DNA of 64,000 nt from Loktanella sp. (GCA_017390475.1 JAFPBO010000051.1:310001-374000), one strand, 5' to 3'. Counted from the stretch's first letter, positions 17,137 through 27,110 are shown. The notes: generated by a model not told the origin, from the sequence alone. Numbers and translations: made by a program.

Positions 17137-17688
17137 TCAAATCAATTCGCTACGCAACACGCCAGCCAAGAAATCGATCACCCGCACACGCTGGGTTTGA
17201 CCGATCGCCTCCAGGCGGACAGCTTCGTTGCCGCCGGGTGCCGCCAGTTTGGCGACGATCCGGCGCTGTGGTTCCAGCACGTCACCGGTGCGGGCATCAC
17301 GCACCGTCATCAGAAAGATGATATGATGCGTACCGCCGAAAGAATAATTCGTCCGCTCGGTCACACCGTGAAACCGGACCAGCACGATATCGGCGATGAT
17401 CGGCCGAGTCCCGCCAAAAGTGCCGACATTGCGCCTTGCAGCTTCTTGAAACAGATTGCCGATCTGGGTGATACGATCCCCCATCGGATCACCGCGCCAG
17501 ACGACATCCGCGGCAGGATAAATCGAATTGGCCTCGGAAACCACCAGATCCGGCGGGGCAGCAAAGGTGATGCCCTGCAATTCATACGACCTTGTCCCAT
17601 CCACCCGCCGTTCAGACAGACCACCCGTGGACGAACAAGCAGAGAGTGCGCCCAACAAGAGCGACACCACAATAAATCTGCGTAACAT
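17137..17688 (-). CDS. Putative lipoprotein, DUF6778-like
   Basis: 183 residues. MLRRFIVVSLLLGALSACSS is a lipoprotein signal peptide with a cysteine at residue 18. The mature part has no catalytic motif I recognise; it contains ELQGITFAAPPDLVVSEANS and a C-terminal VIDFLAGVLRSEL. It resembles a Rhodobacteraceae family of unknown function (DUF6778). It lies 34 bases upstream of the rlmI-like start on the same strand and diverges from edd. Confidence 0.65.
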   Translation of the reverse strand: MLRRFIVVSLLLGALSACSSTGGLSERRVDGTRSYELQGITFAAPPDLVVSEANSIYPAADVVWRGDPMGDRITQIGNLFQEAARRNVGTFGGTRPIIADIVLVRFHGVTERTNYSFGGTHHIIFLMTVRDARTGDVLEPQRRIVAKLAAPGGNEAVRLEAIGQTQRVRVIDFLAGVLRSELI

Positions 17689-17786
17689 TTAACAACTCCA
17701 ACTGGTTAACGTTTGCAGGCCATAGCATAAATCTGCTATGCAGGTAAATGTAAAACCAAAGCCCGGTGAAACGGTCCCGCCCCACT

Positions 17787-17800
17787 TGTTAGCGCTAACA
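17787..17800. promoter_or_regulatory. LacI-family operator candidate upstream of edd
   Basis: TGTTAGCGCTAACA is a perfect 14-base palindrome with the central CG typical of LacI/GalR-family operators. It lies 41 bases before the edd start, where it would overlap the promoter. No LacI-family gene is in the window, so the regulator is encoded elsewhere. Confidence 0.7.
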
Positions 17801-17841
17801 CATTCTGCTACCCTGCACAAAAGTCAGCTAGGGGAAATCTG

Positions 17842-19647
17842 ATGCCGCTTCATCCGACCATTGCCGCCGTCACCGACCGGATCCGCGCCCGTTCCGAAGC
17901 GCCACGGCGCAAATACCTTGATACCATGGCGCAGGCCGCCGCCGAAGGGCCCCGGCGCGCGCATCTGACCTGTGGCAATCAGGCCCATGCCTATGCCGCC
18001 ATGGGCGACGACAAAGCCACACTCAGCGCGGCAAAGGCAGGCAATATCGGGATAATTACCGCCTATAATGACATGCTTTCGGCGCATCAGCCGTTCGAGA
18101 CCTATCCGGACCAGATCCGCGCCGCCGCCCGCGCTGTCGGCGGCACCGCCCAGGTGGCCGGCGGCGTGCCTGCGATGTGCGATGGCGTCACCCAAGGCCA
18201 GACCGGGATGGAATTGTCGCTGTTCTCACGCGATGTGATCGCGCTTTCTGCGGGGATCGGTCTGTCGCATAACGTTTTCGACTCGGCGATTTATCTTGGG
18301 GTCTGTGATAAAATTGTCCCCGGACTGGTGATGGCCGCGGCGACCTTCGGCTATATTCCGGGTATTTTCGTCCCCGCCGGGCCGATGACATCGGGCCTGC
18401 CCAATGATGAAAAGGCCAAGGTCCGCCAGCAATTCGCCACCGGCGAGGTCGGGCGCGACGCGCTGATGGCCGCCGAAATGGCCAGCTATCACGGGCCGGG
18501 CACCTGCACCTTTTACGGCACCGCCAATTCCAACCAGATGCTGATGGAATTCATGGGGCTGCATATGCCCGGCTCGTCCTTTGTCAATCCCGGCACCGCC
18601 CTGCGCGATGCGCTGACCGTGGCCGCGACCGAACGGGCGCTGGCGATCACCGGATTGGGCAATGACTACACCCCGGTCTGTGATGTGCTGGATGAAAAGG
18701 CTTTCGTGAATGGCCTGGTCGGCTTGATGGCGACCGGCGGCTCCACCAATCTGGTGATCCACCTGCCCGCAATGGCGCGGGCGGCGGGGGTGATCCTCGA
18801 TCTGCAGGATTTCTCTGATCTCTCTGCCGTGACCCCGCTGATGGCCAAGGTCTACCCGAACGGTCTGGCCGATGTGAACCACTTCCATGCCGCAGGTGGG
18901 CTGGCCTATATGATCAGCGAATTGCTCGATGCGGGCCTGCTGCATGACGATACCACCACGGTGGCAGGTAAGGGTCTGGAACTTTACACCCGCGAACCCA
19001 AACTGTGCGATGCTGGCGTGGTCTACGAATCCGGCCCCAAGAAATCGCTCAATGACCGGATCCTGCGCCCTGCCGCTGATCCGTTCCACAAATCCGGCGG
19101 GCTGATCCAGCTCAAGGGCAATCTGGGGCGTGGCGTGATCAAGACCTCGGCCGTCGCCCCCGAACGGCATATCATCGAAGCCCCGGCGCGGATCTTTCAT
19201 ACACAAGAGGCCGTCAAAGACGCGTTCAAAGCCGGTGAATTCACCACCGACACCGTGATCGTCGTGCGCTTTCAGGGGCCGCAATCGAACGGTATGCCGG
19301 AATTGCACAACCTGACCCCCACCCTGGCGGTTTTGCAGGACCGCGGGCTCAAGGTTGCGCTGGTCACTGACGGGCGGATGTCCGGTGCCTCCGGCAAAGT
19401 GCCCTCTGCGATCCATCTGTCACCCGAGGCGGCAGATGGCGGCCCGATCAGCCTGATCCGCGACGGCGATGTGATCCGGCTCGATGCGACGACTGGCACG
19501 ATCGCGGTGCTGGGTGTCGATCTGGCGACCCGCAGCCCGGCCAAGGCCGACCTGACCGGCAATGGCACCGGCGTCGGGCGCGAACTCTTTGACATCTTCC
19601 GCCGCTCGGTCGGCCATGCTGCTGATGGCGCGGGCGTCGTCGTCTGA
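17842..19647 (+). CDS. edd: 6-phosphogluconate dehydratase
   Basis: 601 residues, normal for Edd of the IlvD/Edd Fe-S dehydratases. It converts 6-phosphogluconate to 2-keto-3-deoxy-6-phosphogluconate in the Entner-Doudoroff pathway. Conserved cysteines that can hold the Fe-S cluster appear in [13 protein letters not shown] and [29 protein letters not shown] and [18 protein letters not shown] are further family signatures. A preceding AGGGGA provides a ribosome-binding site. eda follows after 79 bases containing a gene-end element. Confidence 0.95.
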   Translation: MPLHPTIAAVTDRIRARSEAPRRKYLDTMAQAAAEGPRRAHLTCGNQAHAYAAMGDDKATLSAAKAGNIGIITAYNDMLSAHQPFETYPDQIRAAARAVGGTAQVAGGVPAMCDGVTQGQTGMELSLFSRDVIALSAGIGLSHNVFDSAIYLGVCDKIVPGLVMAAATFGYIPGIFVPAGPMTSGLPNDEKAKVRQQFATGEVGRDALMAAEMASYHGPGTCTFYGTANSNQMLMEFMGLHMPGSSFVNPGTALRDALTVAATERALAITGLGNDYTPVCDVLDEKAFVNGLVGLMATGGSTNLVIHLPAMARAAGVILDLQDFSDLSAVTPLMAKVYPNGLADVNHFHAAGGLAYMISELLDAGLLHDDTTTVAGKGLELYTREPKLCDAGVVYESGPKKSLNDRILRPAADPFHKSGGLIQLKGNLGRGVIKTSAVAPERHIIEAPARIFHTQEAVKDAFKAGEFTTDTVIVVRFQGPQSNGMPELHNLTPTLAVLQDRGLKVALVTDGRMSGASGKVPSAIHLSPEAADGGPISLIRDGDVIRLDATTGTIAVLGVDLATRSPAKADLTGNGTGVGRELFDIFRRSVGHAADGAGVVV

Positions 19648-19654
19648 CGCCCTG

Positions 19655-19689
19655 ACTTCTTTTTTCCAAAAATACTCCCGCCGGAGGCA
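19655..19689 (-). repeat. Dispersed gene-end element, copy 4
   Basis: ACTTCTTTTTTCC then AAAATACTCCCGCCGGAGGC, in reverse orientation in the edd-eda gap. It could reduce or tune transcription into eda. Confidence 0.65.
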
Positions 19690-19726
19690 GCGCAACGACC
19701 CCGGCGCAAAGCAACAGAAAGACCAG

Positions 19727-20371
19727 ATGATGACCCCTCAGGATGCTTCCACCGCCGCTGCAAAAATCTGCAACCTCGCGCCGGTGATCCCGGTCTTGGT
19801 GATCGATGACGCCAGCCTTGCCGCCGATCTGGCCCGTGCGCTGGTCGCAGGCGGTCTGCCCGCGCTGGAGGTGACCCTGCGCACCCCCGCTGCCTTGGAC
19901 GTGATCCGCGAAATGGCGACGGTCGCAGGTGGCCATGTCGGTGCGGGCACATTGCTGACTCCCAAAGACGTCGAAAACGCCAAGGCCGCCGGTGCCACTT
20001 TCGGCGTCGCCCCCGGTGCCACCGACCGGCTGCTGGACGCCTGCGAGGCCAATGACCTGCCGCTGCTGCCCGGTGCCGCCACCGCCTCCGAGGCGATGCG
20101 GCTGCTGGAACGCGGCTATAGCGTGCAAAAATTCTTCCCCGCCGAGGCCAATGGCGGTGCGCCCGCGCTGAAAGCCATCGGCGCCCCGATCCCGCAGGTC
20201 AAATTCTGCCCCACCGGCGGCGTGACCCTGCAGAACGCCCCCGCCTATCTGGCCCTGTCGAACACGCTCTGCGTCGGCGGGTCCTGGGTCGCCCCTGCCG
20301 ATCTGGTCAAAGCCCGCGACTGGGCCGCGATCACCGCTTTGGCGGCAGAGGCCGCGTTGCTGGGGTCCTGA
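19727..20371 (+). CDS. eda: KDPG aldolase
   Basis: 214 residues (Met 19727 or the next Met 19730). It cleaves 2-keto-3-deoxy-6-phosphogluconate to pyruvate and glyceraldehyde 3-phosphate. The catalytic Glu lies in GLPALEVTLRTP, the Schiff-base Lys in VQKFFPAEANGG, and the phosphate-binding part in KFCPTGGVTLQNA. It completes the Entner-Doudoroff unit with edd. The stop codon sits inside a short inverted repeat (TGGGGTC-CT-GACCCCA, 20361-20376). Confidence 0.95.
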   Translation: MMTPQDASTAAAKICNLAPVIPVLVIDDASLAADLARALVAGGLPALEVTLRTPAALDVIREMATVAGGHVGAGTLLTPKDVENAKAAGATFGVAPGATDRLLDACEANDLPLLPGAATASEAMRLLERGYSVQKFFPAEANGGAPALKAIGAPIPQVKFCPTGGVTLQNAPAYLALSNTLCVGGSWVAPADLVKARDWAAITALAAEAALLGS

Positions 20372-20669
20372 CCCCAGCCGCCCCTAGGGGCCATCCGGGA
20401 AACGAACGTCCGCCATAGCAGTTGTCAGCAGCGGTTTTCTGCGCTTTGCTGATAGCTGACCGCCGCCTTTGCGGCGCTGTGACGATTGCCCTCGCTCCGC
20501 AGATAGCCGACGAAACAACGGCGGCAAAACCGGCCCGGCCTGACTTGTCAACGCCCACAACAGGCGTCACAACACAGCCAGCAAGTCAGTTCGGCCTCAC
20601 CTTTCAGCTTCTGGGTATGATGCGACGACCAGCCAGATCCTTTTCGTCTGCCTTCGGAGCTTTCGCATC
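20372..20669. other. Intergenic stretch without a recognised gene
   Basis: About 300 bases between eda and the AraC-type regulator. It starts with the hairpin at the eda stop and a CCCCTAGGGG palindrome (20381-20390). Open frames here have no recognisable protein features. It presumably holds the promoter of the regulator. Confidence 0.5.
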
Positions 20670-21536
20670 ATGGGCTACAACCACGATTTTTCCGGCCTTA
20701 CTGAAAAACTTCATTGCATCACACCGGTCCGATGGCGTCAGTTCGACAATGGTCTGATCGCCTATTGGCAGGCCACGGGCGACCAAGGCGCGACCGGGCA
20801 ATATCTTTCTGCCAATCCACGGCTCAGTATCTTTTTCGATGATATGAGCTCGATTTCTGCGACCGCCGGTGCAGAGACCCGCAAATTGGCGCGGGCGATT
20901 TTCGTGCCTGCGGGCATGCCGCTCAGAACCCGGTTTTCCAAACCGCTGACATTTGCCCATGTCGATATCCATATCGACTACGCCTGGGCGTTACAGTTTC
21001 TATCCGCCGCCCTGCCAAGATCGACGGCGATCCGGATTCTGATGCAACCGGCAGAGCGTGACGATATCGCCGATATCGAGCCTTTGGCCCGGCTGCTGGT
21101 CGATGAAATATGCGCCCCGACCCGCCATGCGATCTTTGCTGAAAGCCTGGGCATGTCGCTGATCGCGGGCATTCTTGACCTCGGGCAGCCAGACCCGGAT
21201 ATCGGCAATGCGCGGCTAACCGCCGCGCAGATGCGCAAGGTGGCGCTGCGGTTCCACGCCGGTGGTGGGCAACGCCTGAGCACCGCACAGATGGCCGCAG
21301 CGGTAAACCTGTCGGAAAGCTGGTTTTCGCGGGTGTTCAAGAACACGACCGGCATGACGCCGCGCCAATGGCAATTGACCAAACGCGTCGATCAGGCGCG
21401 CGATCTGTTGGCGGAATCCAATCTTGGCGTGGCGGATATTGCCGACCGGTTGGGGTTTGCGGATCAGGCGCATCTGACGCGGGTGTTCCGCCAGCTTGTC
21501 GGCGAAACACCGGCAAGCTGGCGGCGCAACCGCTGA
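20670..21536 (+). CDS. AraC-family transcriptional regulator of the siderophore locus
   Basis: 288 residues. The C-terminal 95 residues hold two helix-turn-helix units (LSTAQMAAAVNLSESWFSRVFK and VADIADRLGFADQAHLTRVFRQ), ending in the usual GETPASWRR. The N-terminal half is an unassigned effector domain. Convergent with the TonB receptor gene and next to a siderophore ABC transporter, it is most likely a PchR/YbtA-like activator responding to iron-siderophore. That role is inferred from position. Confidence 0.85.
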   Translation: MGYNHDFSGLTEKLHCITPVRWRQFDNGLIAYWQATGDQGATGQYLSANPRLSIFFDDMSSISATAGAETRKLARAIFVPAGMPLRTRFSKPLTFAHVDIHIDYAWALQFLSAALPRSTAIRILMQPAERDDIADIEPLARLLVDEICAPTRHAIFAESLGMSLIAGILDLGQPDPDIGNARLTAAQMRKVALRFHAGGGQRLSTAQMAAAVNLSESWFSRVFKNTTGMTPRQWQLTKRVDQARDLLAESNLGVADIADRLGFADQAHLTRVFRQLVGETPASWRRNR

Positions 21537-21578
21537 TGGTCTCGCCCGGCCGGATCAGCCAGACGCGACCCCTAGTCA

Positions 21579-23690
21579 TCACCAGCTATGGCGCAGGGAT
21601 GCGGTGAAGGTCCTGCCACTGTTGTAATAATCCGCCGTCGCACTGCCGACAGTATATTGTTCATCCAACAGATTGCTGACCTGCAGGGTCAGTTCCGTCT
21701 GCGCGGTCAGGTCGTAGGATACCGAGGCGTCAAAATATGTCTGCGCCGGGCTTTTGCCGCTGTCGTTATAGGCATTGTAATAATATGGCCCGACATAGCG
21801 CGCGCCCAGGCCGACAGCGGCGGCGCTGTTCGGCAGATCGTAATGCAGCCAAAGCGATGCGATATGGTTGGGTACTGTTGCGAATTCATTGCCATCCACT
21901 GCGACGCCACGAATATTGCCCCGGACAAATTCTGATTGCTGATAGCTGTAGCCACCGATCAGGGTCAGGCCATCGTCCAGTTCTGTCTTGGCTTCCAGTT
22001 CGAAACCCCGGACCCGCGATTCACCGACCCGCTGGCGTTCGATGACACCGCTGGGCAGCACGACCGGCACGACCACATTCTTTTTGGTCAGATCATAAAC
22101 CGAGGCGGTGAACAGCGCGTTGATATTTTCCGGCTGATATTTGATCCCGATCTCATATTGCTCGCCGCGTTCCGGTTCGGTGCCGATGGATGGCGGTGCG
22201 ACCGACTGGACATAGCTGGCATAGCTCGACACTTCATCGGTGACCTTATAGGTCAACGCCCCCCGGTAAGAGGTTTCCGAAAAATCGGCCTGCGTCGTGG
22301 TTCCCGTCAGCCGGTCGGTGTTTGCGATATCCAGCCAGTCATGCCGCAAACCGACGGTCGCGATGACCCGGTCCGAAAATGACAGGTTCTGTTGCACGAA
22401 AACCGATTGGGTCGTGTATTCATTCGCCTGGACGCTGTAGGGCGTCGCGCCGGTCGGCCCGCCGGTATAGGTCGGATTGCTGATATCAATCGGCGCATGC
22501 GTCCCAAAGATCGACGCGCTGGTCGTCGACGCATCGCGGAATTCGAAACCGGCCAGCGTGCTGCTGTCTACGGTTCCGAAACTGGTGTCATATTGCAGGA
22601 TGACATTGCCAATCACTTCTTCGGCGGTGCTGTCGGTGCCGAAATAGAACCGGTCCACCATCGTGCCGACCCGCGCGGCATTGTCGGACAGATAGATATA
22701 ACCAAAATCATCGGTCAGATCACTGTACCGCAGATTGGCGCGCAGCTTTAGCCCATTGTCGAATTCATGGCGCAAACCGGTGGAAATGGTCAGCCGTTCG
22801 ACATCATGATCGTTGAAATCCGGTTCGCCGAAAAACGCGCTGCGATCATACAGCCGGTCAAGCGGGTAACCGCCACTGTTCGGCGTGCTGTCACGTTTGA
22901 GGTAATCGACCGTGAACGTCAGTTCGGTGTAATCCGTCGGGGCCCAGGCCACAGAGCCAAGCAGGAATTGTTCATCATCGCGTGAATCTGCATATTCCAG
23001 TTCAGCATCCTGCAGCTTGCCCACCAGACGATAGGCAACACTGCCTTCATCGTTCAGCAGATCGCCGAAATCGAAACCCAGCGCGCTATGGCTATGCGAC
23101 CCGTAAGACCCGAAAACCTGTCCGAACCGTTCGAATTTCGCAGTCTTGGTGACGAAATTAACGGTGCCGCCCGGATCGGACGTGCCGAACAAGGTGGAAT
23201 TGCCACCGCGCATCACCTCGACCCGGTCAAAGGCAAAAGGTTCCTCGCGCACCCCGCGCATCGACCCAAGCGTCAGCCCGTCACGATAGGTCGAGGCCTG
23301 AAACCCGCGCACCAGATAATAATCATTGCGGTCATCGCTGCCATAGTAATCCGTGACGATACCGGGCGTATATTCCAGCACGTCTTCGACCTTGATGGCA
23401 TTGCGCTGCTGGATTTCCTGCTGCGTGACAACAGAAACAGAGGCGGGCGTATCCAGCACACTGGTTACAACCTTGCCGCCGGTCCAAAGCTCTTTGGCGA
23501 CGGTTGAATTGGCATCGTCATCCGCAGCGGCATCCATATCCACAAAGATCGTGCCCAACCGGTAATATCCGGTTTCGGGGTCGACTTGCGCGACAACACT
23601 CAGCGGCGCGGCCACAAGGGCAGTACACCCCAGCAGTGTCGCAAAGGATCGGGTCTTGCGACGTGGAAAAGAGTGAAAGGGTGACCCCAT
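21579..23690 (-). CDS. TonB-dependent siderophore receptor
   Basis: 703 residues, normal for an outer membrane ferric-siderophore receptor. It has a twin-Arg-containing signal peptide (residues 1-35), a plug domain (TPASVSVVTQQEIQQRNAIK, then YLVRGFQASTYRDGLTLG) and a 22-strand barrel ending in an aromatic residue (FTASLRHSW), typical of barrels inserted by BAM. It most resembles FhuA/FoxA-type receptors, but the ligand cannot be read from sequence. It diverges from the ABC transporter genes across 350 bases. Confidence 0.92.
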   Translation of the reverse strand: MGSPFHSFPRRKTRSFATLLGCTALVAAPLSVVAQVDPETGYYRLGTIFVDMDAAADDDANSTVAKELWTGGKVVTSVLDTPASVSVVTQQEIQQRNAIKVEDVLEYTPGIVTDYYGSDDRNDYYLVRGFQASTYRDGLTLGSMRGVREEPFAFDRVEVMRGGNSTLFGTSDPGGTVNFVTKTAKFERFGQVFGSYGSHSHSALGFDFGDLLNDEGSVAYRLVGKLQDAELEYADSRDDEQFLLGSVAWAPTDYTELTFTVDYLKRDSTPNSGGYPLDRLYDRSAFFGEPDFNDHDVERLTISTGLRHEFDNGLKLRANLRYSDLTDDFGYIYLSDNAARVGTMVDRFYFGTDSTAEEVIGNVILQYDTSFGTVDSSTLAGFEFRDASTTSASIFGTHAPIDISNPTYTGGPTGATPYSVQANEYTTQSVFVQQNLSFSDRVIATVGLRHDWLDIANTDRLTGTTTQADFSETSYRGALTYKVTDEVSSYASYVQSVAPPSIGTEPERGEQYEIGIKYQPENINALFTASVYDLTKKNVVVPVVLPSGVIERQRVGESRVRGFELEAKTELDDGLTLIGGYSYQQSEFVRGNIRGVAVDGNEFATVPNHIASLWLHYDLPNSAAAVGLGARYVGPYYYNAYNDSGKSPAQTYFDASVSYDLTAQTELTLQVSNLLDEQYTVGSATADYYNSGRTFTASLRHSW

Positions 23691-24040
23691 GACATGGCTC
23701 CAAGGTTTCTGACTGATGATTGTGCTGGCGTGCCGTCGCGCGTCGACAGCTTGCTTGCCGCTTTGGGGGCGGGCCTGCGCCCGTAACCCCGCCGCGTGAA
23801 TTGCCGGAACCGCGCCACCGGGATTCGGCGGGCAGGCCCTTGCATCGGCGGCAGCTAACGCAGGATCGCAGGAATGTGTATTGTATAAACCGACTGTTTT
23901 TGTCGGATTCTCTGCAATCCTTTTAAAAACAGTCAGGTTTCCCCCGCATTGCGGCGAACCGCGGCTTGACGCGCCAGAGTTCAGATGGAAAGTCGACCAA
24001 AAAAATCAACTATAATCTTCGGCTTGGAGGCCGTTTTCCC
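23691..24040. promoter_or_regulatory. Divergent control region of the siderophore uptake genes
   Basis: 350 bases separate the receptor and binding-protein starts. The half near the receptor is GC-rich with small dyads; I checked for a cobalamin riboswitch and did not find its core boxes. The other half is AT-rich and contains a 10-base inverted repeat, GACTGTTTTT (23892-23901) and AAAAACAGTC (23925-23934), a candidate operator for the AraC-type protein or an iron regulator. GGAGG at 24026-24030 serves the binding-protein gene. Confidence 0.55.
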
Positions 24041-25030
24041 ATGCTCGGACATATGAAAGCGATGGCAGCAACCTTTGCCTTGATCCTTGGACTCACCGCC
24101 GCGACGCCGGGTGTTGCCGACGATTTCCCCGTCACCGTCAGCCATGCCTTTGGCGACACCGTGATCCCGGCCCGGCCGGTCCGGGTCGCCACCGTCGCCT
24201 GGGCCAATCACGAAGTGCCTTTGGCGCTTGGCATCGTCCCGGTCGGTTTTGCCCGGGCGAATTTCGGCGATGATGACGGCGACGGGCTGTTGCCCTGGGT
24301 GGCAGAGCGGCTGGAGGAACTGGGTGCCGATGTCCCACCCCTGTTCGACGAAGGTGACGGCATCGATTTCGAGGCGGTGGCCGCAACTCAACCCGATATC
24401 ATTCTCGCCGCTTACTCCGGGCTGACAGAATCCGATTATGCCACGCTCAGCCGGATCGCCCCGGTCATCGCCTATCGTGACGGCCCATGGTCAACCGGCT
24501 GGCGCGACATGATCCGTCTGAGTGCGGCTGGCCTTGGCATGACGGCGGAAGGTGAAGACCTGATCGCGCGGATCGAAACGCAGATCACGGATGTCACCGC
24601 GCAATATCCAGAAATCGCAGGAAAAACAGCGATGTTTGTGACGCATCTGGATGTCCGCGACCTGAGCGTGATCCGGTTTTATTCCGCCAATGACACGCGT
24701 GTCGAGTTTCTTCAGGACCTTGGGCTTGGTTCACCGCAGAGCGTTCTGGACGCCACCATTCCCGGCCGCTACTCCGCCGAGATGAGCGCTGAAAATATCG
24801 ATGCCTTTGCCGATGTCGACATCATCGTCACCTACGGCGGAACGGCGCTGTTCGACAAGCTGCGGGAAAATCCGCTGACATCGCGGATGAAAACGGTCGC
24901 GAACGCGGCAATTGTCCTGCTGGGCAATGATCCGGTCGGGACCGCCGCCAATCCGACGCCGCTGTCGATCCCATGGGTGCTGGACGATTACGCAGCCCTT
25001 CTGGCCGATGCAGCACGCAAGGCAGAATGA
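24041..25030 (+). CDS. Iron-siderophore ABC transporter substrate-binding protein
   Basis: 329 residues from Met 24041, chosen for its GGAGG ribosome-binding site; the frame is open to 23966. A signal peptide (about residues 1-24, cleavage near GVADD) leads into a FecB/TroA-like fold: HAFGDTVIPARPVRVATV at the start, AATQPDIILAAYSGLTESDYATLSRIAPVI in the middle. It delivers ferric siderophore in the periplasm to the two permeases that follow. It overlaps the next gene by four bases. Confidence 0.92.
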   Translation: MLGHMKAMAATFALILGLTAATPGVADDFPVTVSHAFGDTVIPARPVRVATVAWANHEVPLALGIVPVGFARANFGDDDGDGLLPWVAERLEELGADVPPLFDEGDGIDFEAVAATQPDIILAAYSGLTESDYATLSRIAPVIAYRDGPWSTGWRDMIRLSAAGLGMTAEGEDLIARIETQITDVTAQYPEIAGKTAMFVTHLDVRDLSVIRFYSANDTRVEFLQDLGLGSPQSVLDATIPGRYSAEMSAENIDAFADVDIIVTYGGTALFDKLRENPLTSRMKTVANAAIVLLGNDPVGTAANPTPLSIPWVLDDYAALLADAARKAE

Positions 25031-26067
25031 CATCCGCCGGGTCCACCGCGCTGACGCTTGACCTCTTGCGCGCATCGCGGCGTGGTCGGGTCCTGTGGCT
25101 GCTGGTCGTGCTGCTGGTGCTGACCTGCGCCTGTATCCTGTCGGTCAGTTTCGGCACCCGTGATGTTGACTGGGCCGATATCATCGCAGGCGTCCGGGGC
25201 AGCACAGAGACGATGGCGCAAGCGGTGGTCGCGGTCCGGGTGCCGCGCACGGTGCTGGCGATCCTGGCGGGTGCCGCACTTGGCCTTGCCGGGGCGGTGA
25301 TGCAGGGCGTCACCCGCAACCCCTTGGCCGATCCCGGCATCCTGGGCGTCAACGCCGGGGCGGCGATGGCGGTGGTCATCGGGATCGCCTGGTTCGGGAT
25401 GCAAACGCTGCATGCATTTATGTGGACGGCGATCCTTGGCGCGGGACTGGCGGCCTGTTTCGTCTATGCCATCGGGTCTTTGGGGCGCGGCGGCGCGACG
25501 CCGCTGAAACTTGCACTGGCGGGCGCTGCCACTTCCATCGCCGCGGCCTCTTTCACGGTGGCGATCATCCTGCCCCGCAATGATATCGCGGGCGGGGTGC
25601 GGTCCTGGCAGATCGGCGGCATCGGTGGGGCCAGTTTCGAGGCGATCCTGCCCGCCCTGCCGTTTTTGATGGTTGGATCGTTCCTGTGCCTGCTGTCCGC
25701 GCGCAGTCTGAACCTGCTGGCGCTGGGGGATGAGGCGGCCGCCGGGCTTGGCGCACGCGTGGCCTGGGCGCGCGGGATCGCGGCCTTGGGGGCGATATTG
25801 CTATGCGGCGCGACAACCGCAATCTGTGGGCCAATCGGGTTCGTCGGGCTGGTTGTGCCGCATCTGTGTCGGCTGCTGGTCGGGGTCGATCACCGCTGGC
25901 TGTTGCCGTTTTCCGCATTGACAGGCGCTGTGCTGTTGATCCTCGCCGATGTGGCGGGACGGCTTATCGCCCGCCCGACAGAAATGGACGTGGGGATCGT
26001 GACCGCCTTTATCGGCGCGCCAGTTTTCATCTGGATCGTGCGCAAACGCCGGGTCCGGGACCTGTGA
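25027..26067 (+). CDS. FecCD-family iron-siderophore permease, subunit 1
   Basis: 346 residues from Met 25027 (four-base overlap with the binding-protein stop). About nine or ten transmembrane helices. The family signatures VRVPRTVLAILAGAALGLAG, VTRNPLADPGILGVNAGA and GPIGFVGLVVPHLCRLLVG are present. It forms a heterodimeric inner membrane channel with the next gene product. Confidence 0.93.
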   Translation: MTSAGSTALTLDLLRASRRGRVLWLLVVLLVLTCACILSVSFGTRDVDWADIIAGVRGSTETMAQAVVAVRVPRTVLAILAGAALGLAGAVMQGVTRNPLADPGILGVNAGAAMAVVIGIAWFGMQTLHAFMWTAILGAGLAACFVYAIGSLGRGGATPLKLALAGAATSIAAASFTVAIILPRNDIAGGVRSWQIGGIGGASFEAILPALPFLMVGSFLCLLSARSLNLLALGDEAAAGLGARVAWARGIAALGAILLCGATTAICGPIGFVGLVVPHLCRLLVGVDHRWLLPFSALTGAVLLILADVAGRLIARPTEMDVGIVTAFIGAPVFIWIVRKRRVRDL

Positions 26068-26069
26068 AT

Positions 26070-27110
26070 ATGGATGAACATGCAAAAACCGTAACATGGA
26101 TCGCCACTTTGCGCCGGGCGCGGCACCAGACCAGGCTGCGGTTGGGCCTTGTCATGGTTGGCCTGCTGCTGATCGGCACCGGCCTGACATTGATCACCGG
26201 TCCCACCATGACCGCGCCCATGGACGTGCTGCGCGTTCTGACAGGGCATGACCTGCCGGGGACCAGCTTCGTCGTGCTGGAACTACGGCTGCCGCGCGCA
26301 ATCCTGTCGATCCTGACCGGGATGAGCTTTGGTCTGGGCGGCGTCATCTTTCAGACGCTGCTGAAAAACCCGCTGGCCAGCCCCGATATTATCGGCATCA
26401 GCGCCGGGGCCAGCGCCGCCGCCGTCTTTGCCATCGTCATGCTAGGGTGGAGCGGTGCGGCAGTTTCGGTCACCGCCGTCATCGCCGGGCTGGCGGTGGC
26501 GCTGCTGATCTACCTGCTGGCCTGGCGTGATGGGGTGTCGGGGGCGCGGCTGATCCTGATCGGCATCGGGATTTCGGCAATGCTGGACAGTATGATCGCC
26601 TATGTCCTGTCGCGCGCCCCGGCCTGGACCCTGCAGGACGCGATGCGCTGGCTGACCGGCAGCGTCAACGGGGCAACCCTAGATCAGGCCGTGCCGGTCT
26701 TGCTGTCACTGCTGGTGTTCGGCGGCATCCTGTTGGCCCGACGCGGCAATATCGAAGCCATGCGGCTGGGCGATGATACTGCCGCAGCACTCGGCGTGCC
26801 ACTGATGCGGGAAAAGGTGGTGGCGGTGATGTCCGCCGTCGGGCTGATCGCGGTGGCCACCGCCGTTGCCGGGCCGATCGCCTTTGTCGCCTTTCTGTCC
26901 GGCCCGATGGCCAAGCGGATCGCAGGTCCGGGACGGTCCCCGCTGATTGCCGCGGCACTGGTCGGGGCGCTGCTGGTACTGTTGGGTGATTACGCGGGCC
27001 AGCACCTGCTGATCGGGCGCTATCCCGTTGGCATCGTGACCGGCGCATTGGGTGCGCCTTATCTGATTTTCCTGATCATCCGGTCAAACCGCAACGAAAG
27101 AGAAACATGA
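26070..27110 (+). CDS. FecCD-family iron-siderophore permease, subunit 2
   Basis: 346 residues from Met 26070; a GTG at 26064 that overlaps the previous stop is an alternative. A multi-helix permease with LRLPRAILSILTGMSFGLGG, LLKNPLASPDIIGISAGAS and AGPIAFVAFLSGPMAKRIAG. It pairs with the preceding permease and couples to the following ATPase. Confidence 0.93.
   Translation: MDEHAKTVTWIATLRRARHQTRLRLGLVMVGLLLIGTGLTLITGPTMTAPMDVLRVLTGHDLPGTSFVVLELRLPRAILSILTGMSFGLGGVIFQTLLKNPLASPDIIGISAGASAAAVFAIVMLGWSGAAVSVTAVIAGLAVALLIYLLAWRDGVSGARLILIGIGISAMLDSMIAYVLSRAPAWTLQDAMRWLTGSVNGATLDQAVPVLLSLLVFGGILLARRGNIEAMRLGDDTAAALGVPLMREKVVAVMSAVGLIAVATAVAGPIAFVAFLSGPMAKRIAGPGRSPLIAAALVGALLVLLGDYAGQHLLIGRYPVGIVTGALGAPYLIFLIIRSNRNERET

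Noticed and set aside
18226-19416. Minus-strand frame of 396 codons inside edd
   Set aside because: Fully antisense to a confidently identified Edd.
20422-20757. Plus-strand frame of 111 codons overlapping the AraC start
   Set aside because: It overlaps the well-supported regulator start in another frame and has no recognisable features.
21579-23690. Receptor called FhuA, FoxA or another specific siderophore receptor
   Set aside because: Ligand specificity cannot be read from sequence; left as a general siderophore receptor.
23731-23880. Possible cobalamin riboswitch upstream of the TonB receptor
   Set aside because: The GC-rich region has suggestive GGTGGCG and CCGGAA pieces on the minus strand, but the B12-box order and the GCCACTG motif are absent.
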